Translations under genes and position numbers: made by a program
Part shown: piece after piece, positions 1 through 11,300 of the stretch
Numbering within the stretch: the first letter of the stretch is position 1
How the letters are laid out: each line of letters starts with the position of its first letter
The notes under the pieces: generated by a model
The model's database searches: none
The model's input: only the letters and a program-made list of their open reading frames with translations
What the model was told of the DNA's origin: nothing
DNA from: Mesotaenium endlicherianum
Taxonomy: Eukaryota; Streptophyta; Zygnematophyceae; Zygnematales; Mesotaeniaceae
Length of the DNA stretch: 36,701 bases
Assembly (NCBI GenBank): GCA_009602735.1
Contig: WELA01010285.1
Span: 817,215-853,915, forward strand
Reading direction: 5' to 3'

Positions 1-358
1 ACCCTCCCCCGCCCCGCCTCCCCCCAGGAATGTTGCTCTTTTCTGGTTTTGCGTAACTTACTTGTTAGTATATGTTTGCTCCTGTAGCTGCTTGGATGGG
101 ACCTTTTCTTTTTCCCGATGGAATTGGGAAACTTGTCTGGAGCTTGCCTGTGTGCTTATTGGCCCCTATCGCAATGGAATTTTAATATAAGCCTACCCTT
201 ATATGTGCCACCTCTTCATTCTCTTGAGAACTGCTGCAGTCTGCTATACCTTTGTAACATTCTGTGACACGACGCTGTCCGCTTGCATAAATGATTGTCA
301 TTTTAAACGTGGCCCTCCTCCACACTAGTCGTAACAGAGCACGCCCGGATGAGTGCAG

Positions 359-559
359 GCCAAAACTGCAAAGGTGAAAGGGAAGCTCCAAACGGCCCTT
401 GTGACGCCGTCGCCCAGATCCCGAGGTCCTCTTCGCGTGGGGCGAGGCGTGGGCTCATCCGAGCGCCTGGTGGTAGGTAGCATTGGGAGCGTGTCGTCTG
501 GCATGACCTCGTCCGACAGCGAGTCCGAAGATGAGATCACTTCGCGCGGTCGCCGCTGA
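359..559 (+). CDS. Possible terminal exon of an unidentified gene (partial)
   Basis: An acceptor-like GTGCAG precedes an open frame of 66 codons ending in TGA at 557-559. The peptide is basic at first (AKTAKVKGKLQ), then Ser/Gly/Arg-rich, and ends in an acidic serine stretch followed by a basic tail (SSDSESEDEITSRGRR). Such acidic-then-basic tails are common at the C-termini of nuclear or cytoskeletal proteins, but I recognise no family. The preceding 350 bases are T-rich and look like intron. Earlier exons would lie in T-rich sequence I cannot read or beyond the left edge. The antisense frame (325-705) is also open and is the main alternative. It has no splice or family support. Confidence 0.33.
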   Translation, partial: AKTAKVKGKLQTALVTPSPRSRGPLRVGRGVGSSERLVVGSIGSVSSGMTSSDSESEDEITSRGRR

Positions 560-1655
560 CCTGGCGGGCCCCCCCTGTGACTCAGCCTTAGCTTCTTTTT
601 TAACAACAAGCGCGTAGGCTCCGCACAGTCACAGTCCTGGACAAGCCTGCCAGGCTGAGGAGTTGTTTGTCTTTGTTTGGTGCTTTGTATTTCGTGGCCG
701 CCCACTGTTGAGTTTTACCCTGACAGGAGACAGTTCTGTTTAGTTGATTATGCACGAGCCAAGTCGGGGATTCTGCCCATACTGGAAGCATCTGGGTTCC
801 TGCCATGTAAATCTATACCTGCCCTTGCTGCGTGGGGGTACTCTCTTGGCAGCTGTGGCATGGTCTGCTCGCACATCGACCCCCCCTCCCACACCCTCGG
901 TCAATCCTGGCTTCCCTTCTTAGCTAGTCAACTTCTGCTGGCCTAGGGGATGGGAGATACGCGTGCAGTCTGGGTAAGCTTGATAGTGTATATCCTTGCC
1001 ACAGGGCATGTAACTCGTTAAGAGAAATGGTTTTCTTTGGCATCTTCGTGATCAGTTCTAGAAACTTTCTTGGGATGTTTGCAACAGACCATGTTTGCAA
1101 GGTATAAACACGCCTTTCTATTATCAAAAATCCGTGACGCATGGATGACAGAAACATATCAAACAGGATAATGTTATGCTTGTTGCTCCATGCATTCAGA
1201 AATTGCTTCTCAGCAGTTGTACTTGCTCACAGATGAAATGACATTTTTTAAGTAAGAAAGTAGAACCAGAATAGCGAAGGATGCTTTCAGGAATTTCTTG
1301 CCCCTCAAAGACAACATAGCCAGTATCAACCTCAGAGCCACTATTTCAGGTGTATCAAATTTGAATGCTTCGTCACAACCATTGGCTTGACATGCAATTA
1401 AAGCCACACTTTAAAAAAAAAAAAACTATGTAGGATTGGCAGTCATCGAGGCCTTGCAAAGAAGCTTGTTATTTTTCGATCGCCAGGCTGTAGACCTTTC
1501 TTTGCCTGATTCTTTCCCTTGCTATTCTGGTTCTTTGCCTGCCACAGTCACAAAGCAGCAAGCAGAAATTCCATCTGCATCCTCACATCAAATCTTGGGT
1601 AGAAGCCATACAGCTTAATGAGATAACTCAATCTAGAAACACCAATAAAATTGTA
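560..1655. other. Intergenic region between convergent 3' ends
   Basis: No open frame here has family resemblance or plausible splice phasing. The sequence is moderately AT-rich, with an A-run at 1411-1425. It would hold the 3' UTR of the possible left-edge gene and that of the RNase H2B gene, which end toward each other. A TGTAA, the usual green-algal polyadenylation word, occurs near 805, but one occurrence is weak evidence. Confidence 0.4.
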
Positions 1656-4165
1656 CTACATCCCAACAGCCTGCAATGAGGACGAGGCGCAGCAGGGCAG
1701 GAATGCAGCAGAAGCCTGAGAACAGACGTGAAAGATACGCAAGAAGTTGTCGACAAATCGGCGGGTTTGCAGGGAGATGCACGTACCAGTGGCGCAGGCA
1801 CAACAGGTGGCGCTGGGGCAGAGACGTAGGTGCACATTTTCTTAGATGCGTCCAAATCAACCCTGCACATTGCCAAAGAGCGACCCTGAGAAGTGCTAGA
1901 AGCAGGGACAGATGCAGGCAGGCACCTGGGACAATGTTACATGCTGTTCTTGCCGGGCATGCTGGCGTGAAAAAGTCACCGGGATCGGAGTTGCCAACGT
2001 CACAAGAAACCCCACATCCATCATAATGGTAAAGAGTCTACGCCTCTTTCACAAGAGGTAAAGACAAATTTAAGGAAGGGAGTGCATCGAAAGGATAAGT
2101 GAAGTATCACCCCCAAATGGTCCAAAACTCACTTCAGATGACTGCAGAGCCGCCTGAGCCACACATCTGGCAAGTACTCTGACAATAGCCCCACTGAGTA
2201 TGTCACTGCGTCGCACGCACAACCAACATCCAGAAAATTCAACATTTTAATGTAGTTTCTCTGCCCTCGGGGTTGCACTTGAGAAACCATATATAAGGGA
2301 CACCTGCAGAGACCAGAACTTCTGACGTGTGCAACTTGGTGCCGCCGCTCCTACATAGGCGCAGTTGCAGAAGCAGGTACCTGTGTCTTTGAGCCTAACC
2401 AGAATTCGTCCGAGGCTACAGTGCCGCGTGTAGCACCGGGAAAAAGAGCAATAAAAGGACACTACTCCGAAGGATGCGGTGAAGGGCGTGCTGAACGTGC
2501 AGGGCAGCTGAAGGCGGCTCAAACATCAGAGGTCTCACCTAGTTCGCCCTCCGCCATTGAAGAGAGAGCTTTGCCGCCGTGCCTTGTTACGCCTGCGCTT
2601 GTCTGCTTCACCTGAAGACAGCGCCAACATTCAGCAATCAGAGTCGGGAGATACACTGAGAGGGTCAGAGCTCCCAGAGGCATAAGACTGAGATGCAGAG
2701 TCACACACCAATGAGTACCTTGCAGCTCAGCCAGGCCAAGACTCTGCTGTCGTCCAGCCTGTAGTACCGGTCACCACCAGCATCTGCACACACAGAGCCC
2801 CAAACAGAGAACAGCCATGCACATATGAGGTCCACTGCTTGACACAGGATTAGCATGCACAAGAATACAGCATACCAGGCCAGGGTACAGCATGAGGGTA
2901 GAGGAAGGAGCGTGGTCCGTGCACCTACTACGAGACAGATGGACAATGATAGCATGCCTGTATCACTTTACTCTTGAGTAACTAGTAGAAGGTGCACGAT
3001 GCCAGATGCATGAACTGCACACATCTTGCACATAGAAGTGCATTGCACTGAGCTGTCAAGGGCACAAGGGGTGCAGACAGCTGTCCCTTTCACAAAGGTG
3101 AAGCAAAGAGGCCAGAAGCATGTGCTTACCTTGCACTTCGCAGATCTTATCAAGACGTCCAACGAAGAGCTGTTGCAAGAGGGAATAGACGTGGGAGTTT
3201 GTGCCTTCAAGGATATCCACAAGTGATCTGAATCTGCCTTTGTCGTCCACATTCTGCATCAAGCACATGTGCGAACATAGTGGCTAATTTCAGATGAAGC
3301 CAAATAAGAGCATATGAAATGTCTCCACAGACTGTCCATTAATATGCAAAGCATCCAAGTTTAGGAACCACGGACGGGAAGTCGCGAGAGAAAATCGGAG
3401 ATACTAGTGGTGTATGGTGCTTCCAGAGGGGCTAAAGTTGCTCTTGTTGATGTATGCCACAAGCTATACCTGCATTCGGGCTTTGTCAAGGACCGGGAGT
3501 ATTATGAATAGCGGGTCTATGGGTGTTGAGGTATAAAGGCTTCCGTCTAACCTGTCAGCAAAACATGAACATTATCAGTACCTTCCAGAAGGTTCCAGAA
3601 GGTGACATGGAAATTGCTGACTGAGAGACTGGGGGAAGAGGGATCAGTGGACTTGATGCTTCATCTTATGTGCAGCAAACAGACGAGTCAACAAGAGTCG
3701 TGATTATTCATTCCTGCATGCATCCCGGGGCCCTCTTTTAAGCTTTGCAGATGGTCTTGGATCCAAGCCAGGGCACATTAAAAACAAGAAACTTGCTGCG
3801 CACCTTCACAAACACTGTCTCCAATGAACCAGGAGGCAAAGTTGGGCTTGAACCAGTGCAGCTCCTGTAGATAACCTCCCAACACAATGTAGCAGCTTGG
3901 CACACCTGCAACAAACCATGTCACAGAAAGATAGACGTGCAAAGTTTGAAAGTGGACAACGAGATTTGATTATTTCAATTGCAACATATGTACAGAACAG
4001 CGAAGCTGACAACAAACATTGAGAAGGTCCTCCAAAGTTTAACTTGGTACTAAGCGGACCTGTTTTCGGATGTCTAAGATGAATGACGTTCCCTTGTCCC
4101 GTGAAAGAGGCCCCAACAGCAGGCGCTGCCATCAGACCATCAAACAGTAAGGTCCTGCATGCCAT
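1656..4165 (-). CDS. RNASEH2B: Ribonuclease H2 subunit B, multi-exon
   Basis: Non-catalytic subunit of the nuclear RNase H2 complex (A catalytic, with B and C), which removes ribonucleotides and RNA:DNA hybrids from DNA. Exons, read on the minus strand: 4165-4060, 3905-3804, 3546-3470, 3253-3130, 2783-2719, 2611-2539, 2205-2133, 1862-1787. All have GT/AG borders and mutually consistent phases (206 codons plus 2 nt through exon 7). Recognisable blocks are NVIHLRHPKTG; HWFKPNFASWFIGDSVCEDG across the exon 2/3 junction; STPIDPLFIILP; and the winged-helix RYYRLDDSRVLAWLSCK, typical of plant RNASEH2B. SVGLLSEYLPDVWLRRLCSHLK spans exon 7 into exon 8. ATG 4165 is the simplest start, but the same bases could be an acceptor (exon from 4154) with an earlier start exon. 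The C-terminal end is unresolved: a possible last exon at 1715-1656 ends in TAG but lacks the PCNA-binding motif of the animal protein. Identity is firm; the 3' end is tentative. Confidence 0.88.
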
Positions 4166-5343
4166 GACAACAAGTATGTCTACTATCTCCAGAGCTGCAT
4201 ATGGTGTTGCGCTACTAAGCTGTCTACATTCATATGCCCTCTGTCATGACTTAGTGCAGATGTGATGTAATCCAATCTCACCGTAAGCTGCCAAAACTCT
4301 CCTTTCGGTGCAAGTAGAGGCCATCGAAGCTGCGCCTACTTCCCAGCAAGTAAGCTGTAACAATGCCAAGTCGAAACACTTGCCAGACTACTCAAAATAG
4401 ATCACAGCACTGACAGACGAGAAATAGCGCCGTGATGTATTAGTTGCTTTAACAGCGACAGGCACAAGCAGAGTCTAATCGCGGGAGCTGTAGCAAAATG
4501 CGTGTTGAACGATCCTATTCAGAATGATCGACCGTCATATGATAGATTTCTTGGCATGTGCACACTGCACAGTACATTGCGCACATTTCTGCGAGCTCAG
4601 TGGAGAGCTGAGGGAATTTTTGCTCACTTTTTGGCGGGAATCCCCACTAAAATACTGCATGTACCGTCTTGGTCACCTGCAGCCTGCAGGTAATCCATGG
4701 CACATGCAGCTGTCCGCGCCAGCAACGATGGGCATCGAAATTGTTGTTCATCAAGGTCAATGGCATGTCGGCATTTTTGTCAATGACTATGCGATGTTAG
4801 AATGCCATTGACGTTGTCGAACGTCAGACGCCCAAATGCCTCGCCACTATCGAGTTCGAATAGAAGGACCAAAGCGCGACTTGCGACGCTTGACAGTGCT
4901 CCCCGTCGGAACACAACGTTCTGCAATGGCAGCCGATTCCACCCGTAAATTCTTGACTTGGTCGACTGGTTTGGTCTCGCTCTCTCGTGCAGTCTGGTGC
5001 GTCCATTTTCCAAGCAATTAAGTGATGTTTGAATACATTTCCACACTTCTGGTGAAGACTCGTGGCATCTGAGCTTGGAGTGACGCCTGATGTACTTGGG
5101 AGTCAGTTGCAACAGCTTTTGGTGGTAATATACTCCCGTCCGGCCTGTGAAGCAAGTTCACAAGAATGTCGATTGTACTCCCAGTTGTCATAGAAATATG
5201 CAGAAGATGTCCATCATGCATATCATCAAACACCGCAAAGATACAAAATGCATGGCTGACACATTTGTTGCAGTAACATGCTTACCTGAAATATGTGATT
5301 GTTTCGGGGTCGCTTCAATATAAACGTCTAGGAGCGGGCGACA
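4166..5343. promoter_or_regulatory. Divergent intergenic region between RNASEH2B and SEC16
   Basis: About 1.2 kb separates the two divergent starts and should contain both promoters and 5' UTRs. I see no convincing TATA box or tRNA/ncRNA. A 110-codon minus-strand frame at 4780-5112 has no recognisable family and no splice partner. An upstream RNASEH2B leader exon could lie here. Confidence 0.4.
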
Positions 5344-8300
5344 ATGGTCCGGAACAAGAAATTAGGAGCAAAGCCCAAGAGTGGGGGTCTATCTTTAGGA
5401 TCAGGTGGTACCCAATCAACCATCAGACTTGGGGTGGCTAGTACCGGTACAAATGCTTCAGGTTTGCGTGTTGGATCCAAGAAAGGGGTGGAGCTGGAGC
5501 CGAGAGAAAAAGCTAGAAGCTCTTCTCTTTCAGAAGAGAGCAATGGTCATGGTGTCCAGGATACGACGACAAATAACCATGTTGATGTCACAGATGTCCT
5601 GCCATTGCCCTCTACCGAAGTTATGGAGTCACCTGCTGTTGTGCTCCCAGCTGGGTTGCTACCGAGTCAATCTGACGATTTGGGGGCCGATAAGTTTACC
5701 CTTAACAAGCTGCCTGTTATAACAACGAGTACCACCCTTGTTACACATCCTGTACCCTCAGATGCCGCCCTCTCTGTTCCTCCTTCATCTACTATCCTTT
5801 CCAGTCTGCCACTAGAAGACATATCACAAACTACTGCCCCTAACCCTCGGCCAAGTATAAGTAAGCTGCCATTTGCAGATGATGATGAAGATGATGCTGC
5901 CGCGTTCTTTTTATCAGCTGATGATGACGACGATCTTAGCACCTTCTCAAGGCCATCTGCTTCTTTGGGTTCAAGGTCAGCCTATGGATCTGCTGGTACT
6001 TTTGCATCTTCCTCCTATAGCTGGCAAAGACAACTTCAGGCGGTCACCTCTCAGGAGGGCCTCAAGGAGTCCGAAGCGGTTCAGCCGGTAGTTCCAGAGC
6101 CATTAGCAAAGGAGCCACTCACAGAGCAGCAACATGTCAGCGTGAAGGCCGCCGCCTCATCGATTCCAATTCCAAATTACAAGTCAGCAAGTAGAGGAGA
6201 CGATCTTGAGCGCAAGGCCTCTCTTCCATTGAATGACAAGAAAGACTATGGATCGATATCTGATCTTTTTGGGGGTATGGGCACCGGTGCTGCTGATCTT
6301 GACGAGTTTGACCTCTTAGGGGCTGTAGACACACCCGGGAAAGATAGGAAGAGCCTGGGCGCAGGCACGGGGTCTCTCTGGCAGCAGCACCTTCAGAAGG
6401 AAGAAGAAAGGAGTCAAGCACTCGCCCAGGGGACTCAAGTGGGAGCCTTAGCTCCCTTTGCCTCCAGCAGCTCCCTGCAGCAGGCCCCCACAACAATCCA
6501 GCAGCCAGTGGTCCAGCCAGATTATGCCAACTACTTTCAGGCTACTGCTCAACAGACGACACACCACCATGGTGACTATCTCCAGCCCCAGGCATTCGGG
6601 GCCACCAACCTAGCTGTTGACCCTTTCCAGACGCAGGGGCAGGAGCAGGGGCTGGGGCTGGGGCTGGGGCTGGGGCTGGGGCTGGGGCAGGGGCAGGAAG
6701 ATATGTTTGAGGGTTACCTCAATCCAGGACAGCAAGCAGCGCAAGTTGACTACCAGAGCCAGTATGCTCAGGTTGGCGTGGCGGGAGCAGTGGCAGGGCA
6801 GGGTGACGAAGGTGCTTATGGAGGGGCACAGGAGCAGCTTCAGCAGGAGCAGCAGGAGCAGCAGCAGGAGCAGGACTGGTCCACTCAGTACCCCGGCTGG
6901 ACATGGGACCCATATGCGCAGCAGTGGGTGCAGATCGACGGGGCTGTGTCTTACGACCAGTACGGGGCGCAGACCAACGGAGCAGAGGGAGGAGGCACCG
7001 AGGCGGAGTGGGCTGCCTACTATGCCAATGCCTATCCTGAGCAGCAGCAGCAGGCCCAAGGGCTGGCAGCTGGAGAGCAGGCAACAGATGCCACCGAGGC
7101 TTCTTACTATGGTCACTCGGCCCTTGGAGGTAAGAGAATCACCAAGACTCTCAAGGAGGATCCATTTTGGTGGGGCTCATGTCAGCCATGGCCATCAGGC
7201 GCCTGAAAACCTGGGGAGAATGGTTCTCAGCAGAGCAGCCCTGAGGAGTGATCATAGCAAGAGTGGGGAGGCCTGCTCTTTCCCTGCAGGGTTGGGGGTT
7301 TCTGGTCCAGGGTTTTGATGGGCGAATGCGATCAGCGAGTTTCCCTCTGCCGGCATAGTAGCAGTCAGGACGCAGACACGCGCACATGAATTTAACAAGA
7401 CCTTTCCTGGATGAAGAACAGATTGAGCATTACGTGTTGTCACCACAGATACTTGCATGCACGCTCTCTTTCTCTTTATCAAAAAATCACAGACTGCGCC
7501 TTTCCAAATGCAATCAGCAGATGGAGCCAGCTGCGCTGTCGTGGCGCGGCGCTGCCAGTCTAGCTCCAGCTGCCCGTTGCAGCTGCATGTGGGTATGTGG
7601 CAGGGTGCCACCCCGCCCCTCAACACGTTGCCCAGCCCCTCATGAACCGTGGCTGCATCAGAAAGCTGGTTCTGCCAGTCTGGCATGTGCAGCCACGTAT
7701 TTTCTTTTGCCAGGACTGCGTGCTCTGAGGCACCTTACGTTTTGCAATCATCTTCTCTGTAATACCTTGTGATGAGCATTCCAATCCGCCCTTGGGAGCT
7801 AGAAGAAGCGCACCCGCTTGCGTTGTGGTCCCTGACACTGGCGTGTGCTTGCTCAGGCGGCGCCTACATGGCGGCAGCAGGAGATGCAGGAGGCGCTGAC
7901 AGCAACCATGCCGACATTGCGCTGCTGCAGTCCGCGCAGCCACTGGAGGAGTGGCCCTTTGAGGAGGAGCTCGCCGCCAACGCGCAGCAGGGGCTCCCCT
8001 CCTCCAGCTGGTTCAACGACAGGATGGCGAATGCCTCTGACAGGCCAGAGTACAGGGCAGCTGGCAACGGCTCTCAGCCGTCGCTCGACGCAGCCGCTGC
8101 CGCTGCCGCAGCAGCAACCGGGCCCTTTGTTGCTGCGGAGGCAGCAGACGCTGCGCCTACCCTTAGAGCGGGGGCCCCTGGGGATGCCTTGGATATTCCG
8201 TCGGAAAGCGTGCAGACGATGCTGTTTAGCCCCAAGGAGATGGAGGATGCCCTGGAGGAGACGGCGAGCGCTCTGGGGGCCTTTGCCAGCCAGTTTTCGC

Positions 8301-11300
8301 TCCCATCCTCCTGGGCTGCCCCTCCTGCCCCTCCTCTGGAGCCTGCGGCCGAGGCAGCACCTCCTGCCCTTGCCGAGGAAGAACAAGAGAGGGAGAGCAC
8401 CGCTGGCGAGGAGGCGCTCTCACCCCCACTGCCGGCGCCCCAGCAGGCTCTTCTGGACGACGAGGTGGCGCCGCCTCCTGTCATCGCCGGCTTCGCCGTA
8501 CGGGCAGCTGGGGAAGTGGCAGATGATGACCAGGAGAGCGATTTCGTGGCGTTGCCTGACACAGGCGACCACAGCGTTGCTGCTTCTGCTGCTGCTTCTT
8601 CTGTTGCAGAGACGGAGTTTGCCCCCTTCTGGAAGCTGCCAGCAGCGTCGGGGCTGGTCGAGGCTGGCACGAGTAGATTGCTGGCTGCAGAGGACCCGGA
8701 GGAAGCTGCCAGAGCAGGGCGGGAGCCCGAGCCCGAGCCCGAGCCTGAGACTGAGCCTGAGCCCGAGCCTGGTTCCGTGCCTGAGCCCAAGCCTGGTCCC
8801 GTGCCTGAGCCCGAGCTTGAGCTCCTGCCCGAGCCTGAGCTCAAGGCAGAGCTCCAGCCTGAGCCTGAGCCAGAGCCGGAGCGCGAGCTGGGGCCTAGGC
8901 CTGGGTTTGAGGCCGAGGATGAGTTGGAGCTAGCTGAGGTGGCAGACTCTGCTGCTGAAAGCGGGGCAGAGGACAGCGCCCGTGCTCCTCCTCTGCCAGT
9001 AGCTGCGGCAGAGCCGGCATCCAGCTTGGCTGGTGAGCTGCCTGCTGCTTTTGCGGGAGGCGCCAGCGACTGGTTCGCGGGCGAGGCGGGGGAGGACGTT
9101 ATGGAGGAGGGAGCAGATGCGGCCTCCGACTTTCCAGCCCTGCTTGCGCCCTTTCCTCCTCCTCCACTTCTTCCTCCTCAGAAAATGGGTGCAGGGAGTG
9201 AGCTGCAGCCGCTTTTTGCGGGAGCTTCTGTGGAGGCGGAGGAAGAGCAAGAGCAGCAGCAGCAGCAGCAAGAGGAAGTCTTCTTGGAGGCTGAGCTGCT
9301 GCCGGAGGGCGAGAAGGATGCAGAGCTGCCAGAGGTGGGTGGGGGAGGGGCAGGGGGAGAGCCCAGCCTGCGGGTGGCTGAGGCCCCAGCTAGTAGTGAT
9401 GGCAACTTTCAGGGATTCAGCCAACCCTCCCTCTCGGGAGACCTTGGAGTGGGGACGCACCTGCTGGGGGAAGCGGTGGGACTGGCGGATGGAGACTTGC
9501 TTGCAATGCCCGGGCATACCTTGAGACGCGAAGAAGGGGAAGGGGAGGACGACTTGCTGCCTGCTGCGCCTCCAGCTGCAGCGGCCCTGAAGAGCGCCGA
9601 CGGAGAAGGGGGCGCGAAGCTGCAGGGAGAGTTGCAGCAGGAGCTCCCATTGGAGAACTCGAGCGCTGGGGACGTTGGAGTCAATGGCCCCTTTGAGGAA
9701 CCGCTGGGAGAACAGCAGCAGTTGGAACAGGTGGCACAGCACCGTTACGTGGCAAAGGCAGGGAGCAGCACAGAAGCCGGCAACGAGCCACATGCGAGCC
9801 TTGTCGCAGAGGAGCTGCGGCAGGAGCAGGAGCAGGGGCAGGGGCAGGGGCAGGAGCAGGGGGAGGGGCAGGAGCAGGGGCAGGAGCAGGGGGAGGGGCA
9901 GGAGCAGGGGCGGGACTTCTTCGGCATCGACGACGCCGGGAAAGTGCAAGCCGAGGATGAGCAGCAGCGCTCGGACGACCACGCTGGGGGCGTGCAGGAG
10001 CTGCCGCTCCCCGGAGGGAGCCTCGCTGGTGGGGATGACGCGCATCTTGGGCAGCAGCTCGGAGAGCCCCTTCTTGGCGAGTATGGCGACGCCCCTGACT
10101 GGCAGGAGCAGGAGCAGGAGCAGGAGCAGCACAAGCTGCCAGAGGAGGTTTCTGTTGATCAAGCGAGTGAGGCCCAGCCCCAGGAGCAGGTGCAGGAGCA
10201 GGGAGGAGAGCAGGCATGGAGCGAGTACGGGGAGCAGTATCAGCAGGAGCAGGGGGAGCAGTACCAGGAGGAGCAGGGGCAGGGGCAGGGGCACGGCCAG
10301 GAAGAGGGGCAGGAGCAGGAGCAGGAGGCGCAGACAGAGTTTGTGGACCAGTACCCCGGGTGGATGTGGGACTATGCTGCAGGCGAGTGGCGGGAGGTGG
10401 AGGACGCTGCTGCTGTGGCCAGAGGGGAGGGAACGGCCGCCTCTATTGCAACAGATGGCGCCGGCTTGGAGGCGCTTTTGGAGGTCTCTGTCGGGGATGG
10501 TGCACCTCTACCTTTTGCAGGAGAAGACTCGGCTGACGAGAGCGCGAGCTATGAGGGGGCACAGCAGCAGGGAGCGGCTGCGGAGAGCAGCGGCGGCGAG
10601 TTTGACCAGCAGCAGGCTGGTACCGAACACTATGGCTTCGGGGATCAAGACCCTAGTGCTGCTGCTGCTGCTGCTGCTGCTGCGCCCGCTGCCCCTGAGG
10701 GTGAAGTGGGCACATACTACGGGCAGGAGTACTCGGCCGATGTGCAAGATCAGCAGCAGAGCGAGGAGGAGTACGCGCACTCGTATGCGGCCTATGCGCT
10801 GCAGCATCAGCAGCAGCAGCAGCCGCAGCTCCTGCACTACGGCCAGGAGGCGTCAGAGCAGCAGCAGCCCTACTACAGCCACCAGCAGGAGCAGGAGCAG
10901 GGGCTGGAGCAGGAGCAGCAGTGGCAGCAGCAGCAGTATGCTCAGGAGCAGGTGTACTCCCAGCAGCAGCCCGGCGCCCCCCTGCAGCCCAACGGCCATC
11001 AGGCCTTTGACTTCAGCTACGGCAGTCAACTCCAGCAGCAGCAGCAGCAGCAAGTGTATGGCCTGTCGGAACAGCNGGAGAGCCCCTTCTTGGCGAGTAT
11101 GGCGACGCCCCTGACTGGCAGGAGCAGGAGCAGGAGCAGGAGCAGCACAAGCTGCCAGAGGAGGTTTCTGTTGATCAAGCGAGTGAGGCCCAGCCCCAGG
11201 AGCAGGTGCAGGAGCAGGGAGGAGAGCAGGCATGGAGCGAGTACGGGGAGCAGTATCAGCAGGAGCAGGGGGAGCAGTACCAGGAGGAGCAGGGGCAGGG

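Noticed and set aside
4780-5112. 110-codon minus-strand frame in the divergent intergenic region
   Set aside because: No recognisable family, no splice partner, and overlapped by several equally long frames. It could be an RNASEH2B leader exon, but nothing supports that.
8930-10294. 454-codon minus-strand Leu/Pro-rich frame and similar frames at 8074-8844
   Set aside because: These are antisense shadows of CAG/GAG-rich SEC16 exon 2; CTG and CTC codons follow automatically from the repeats.
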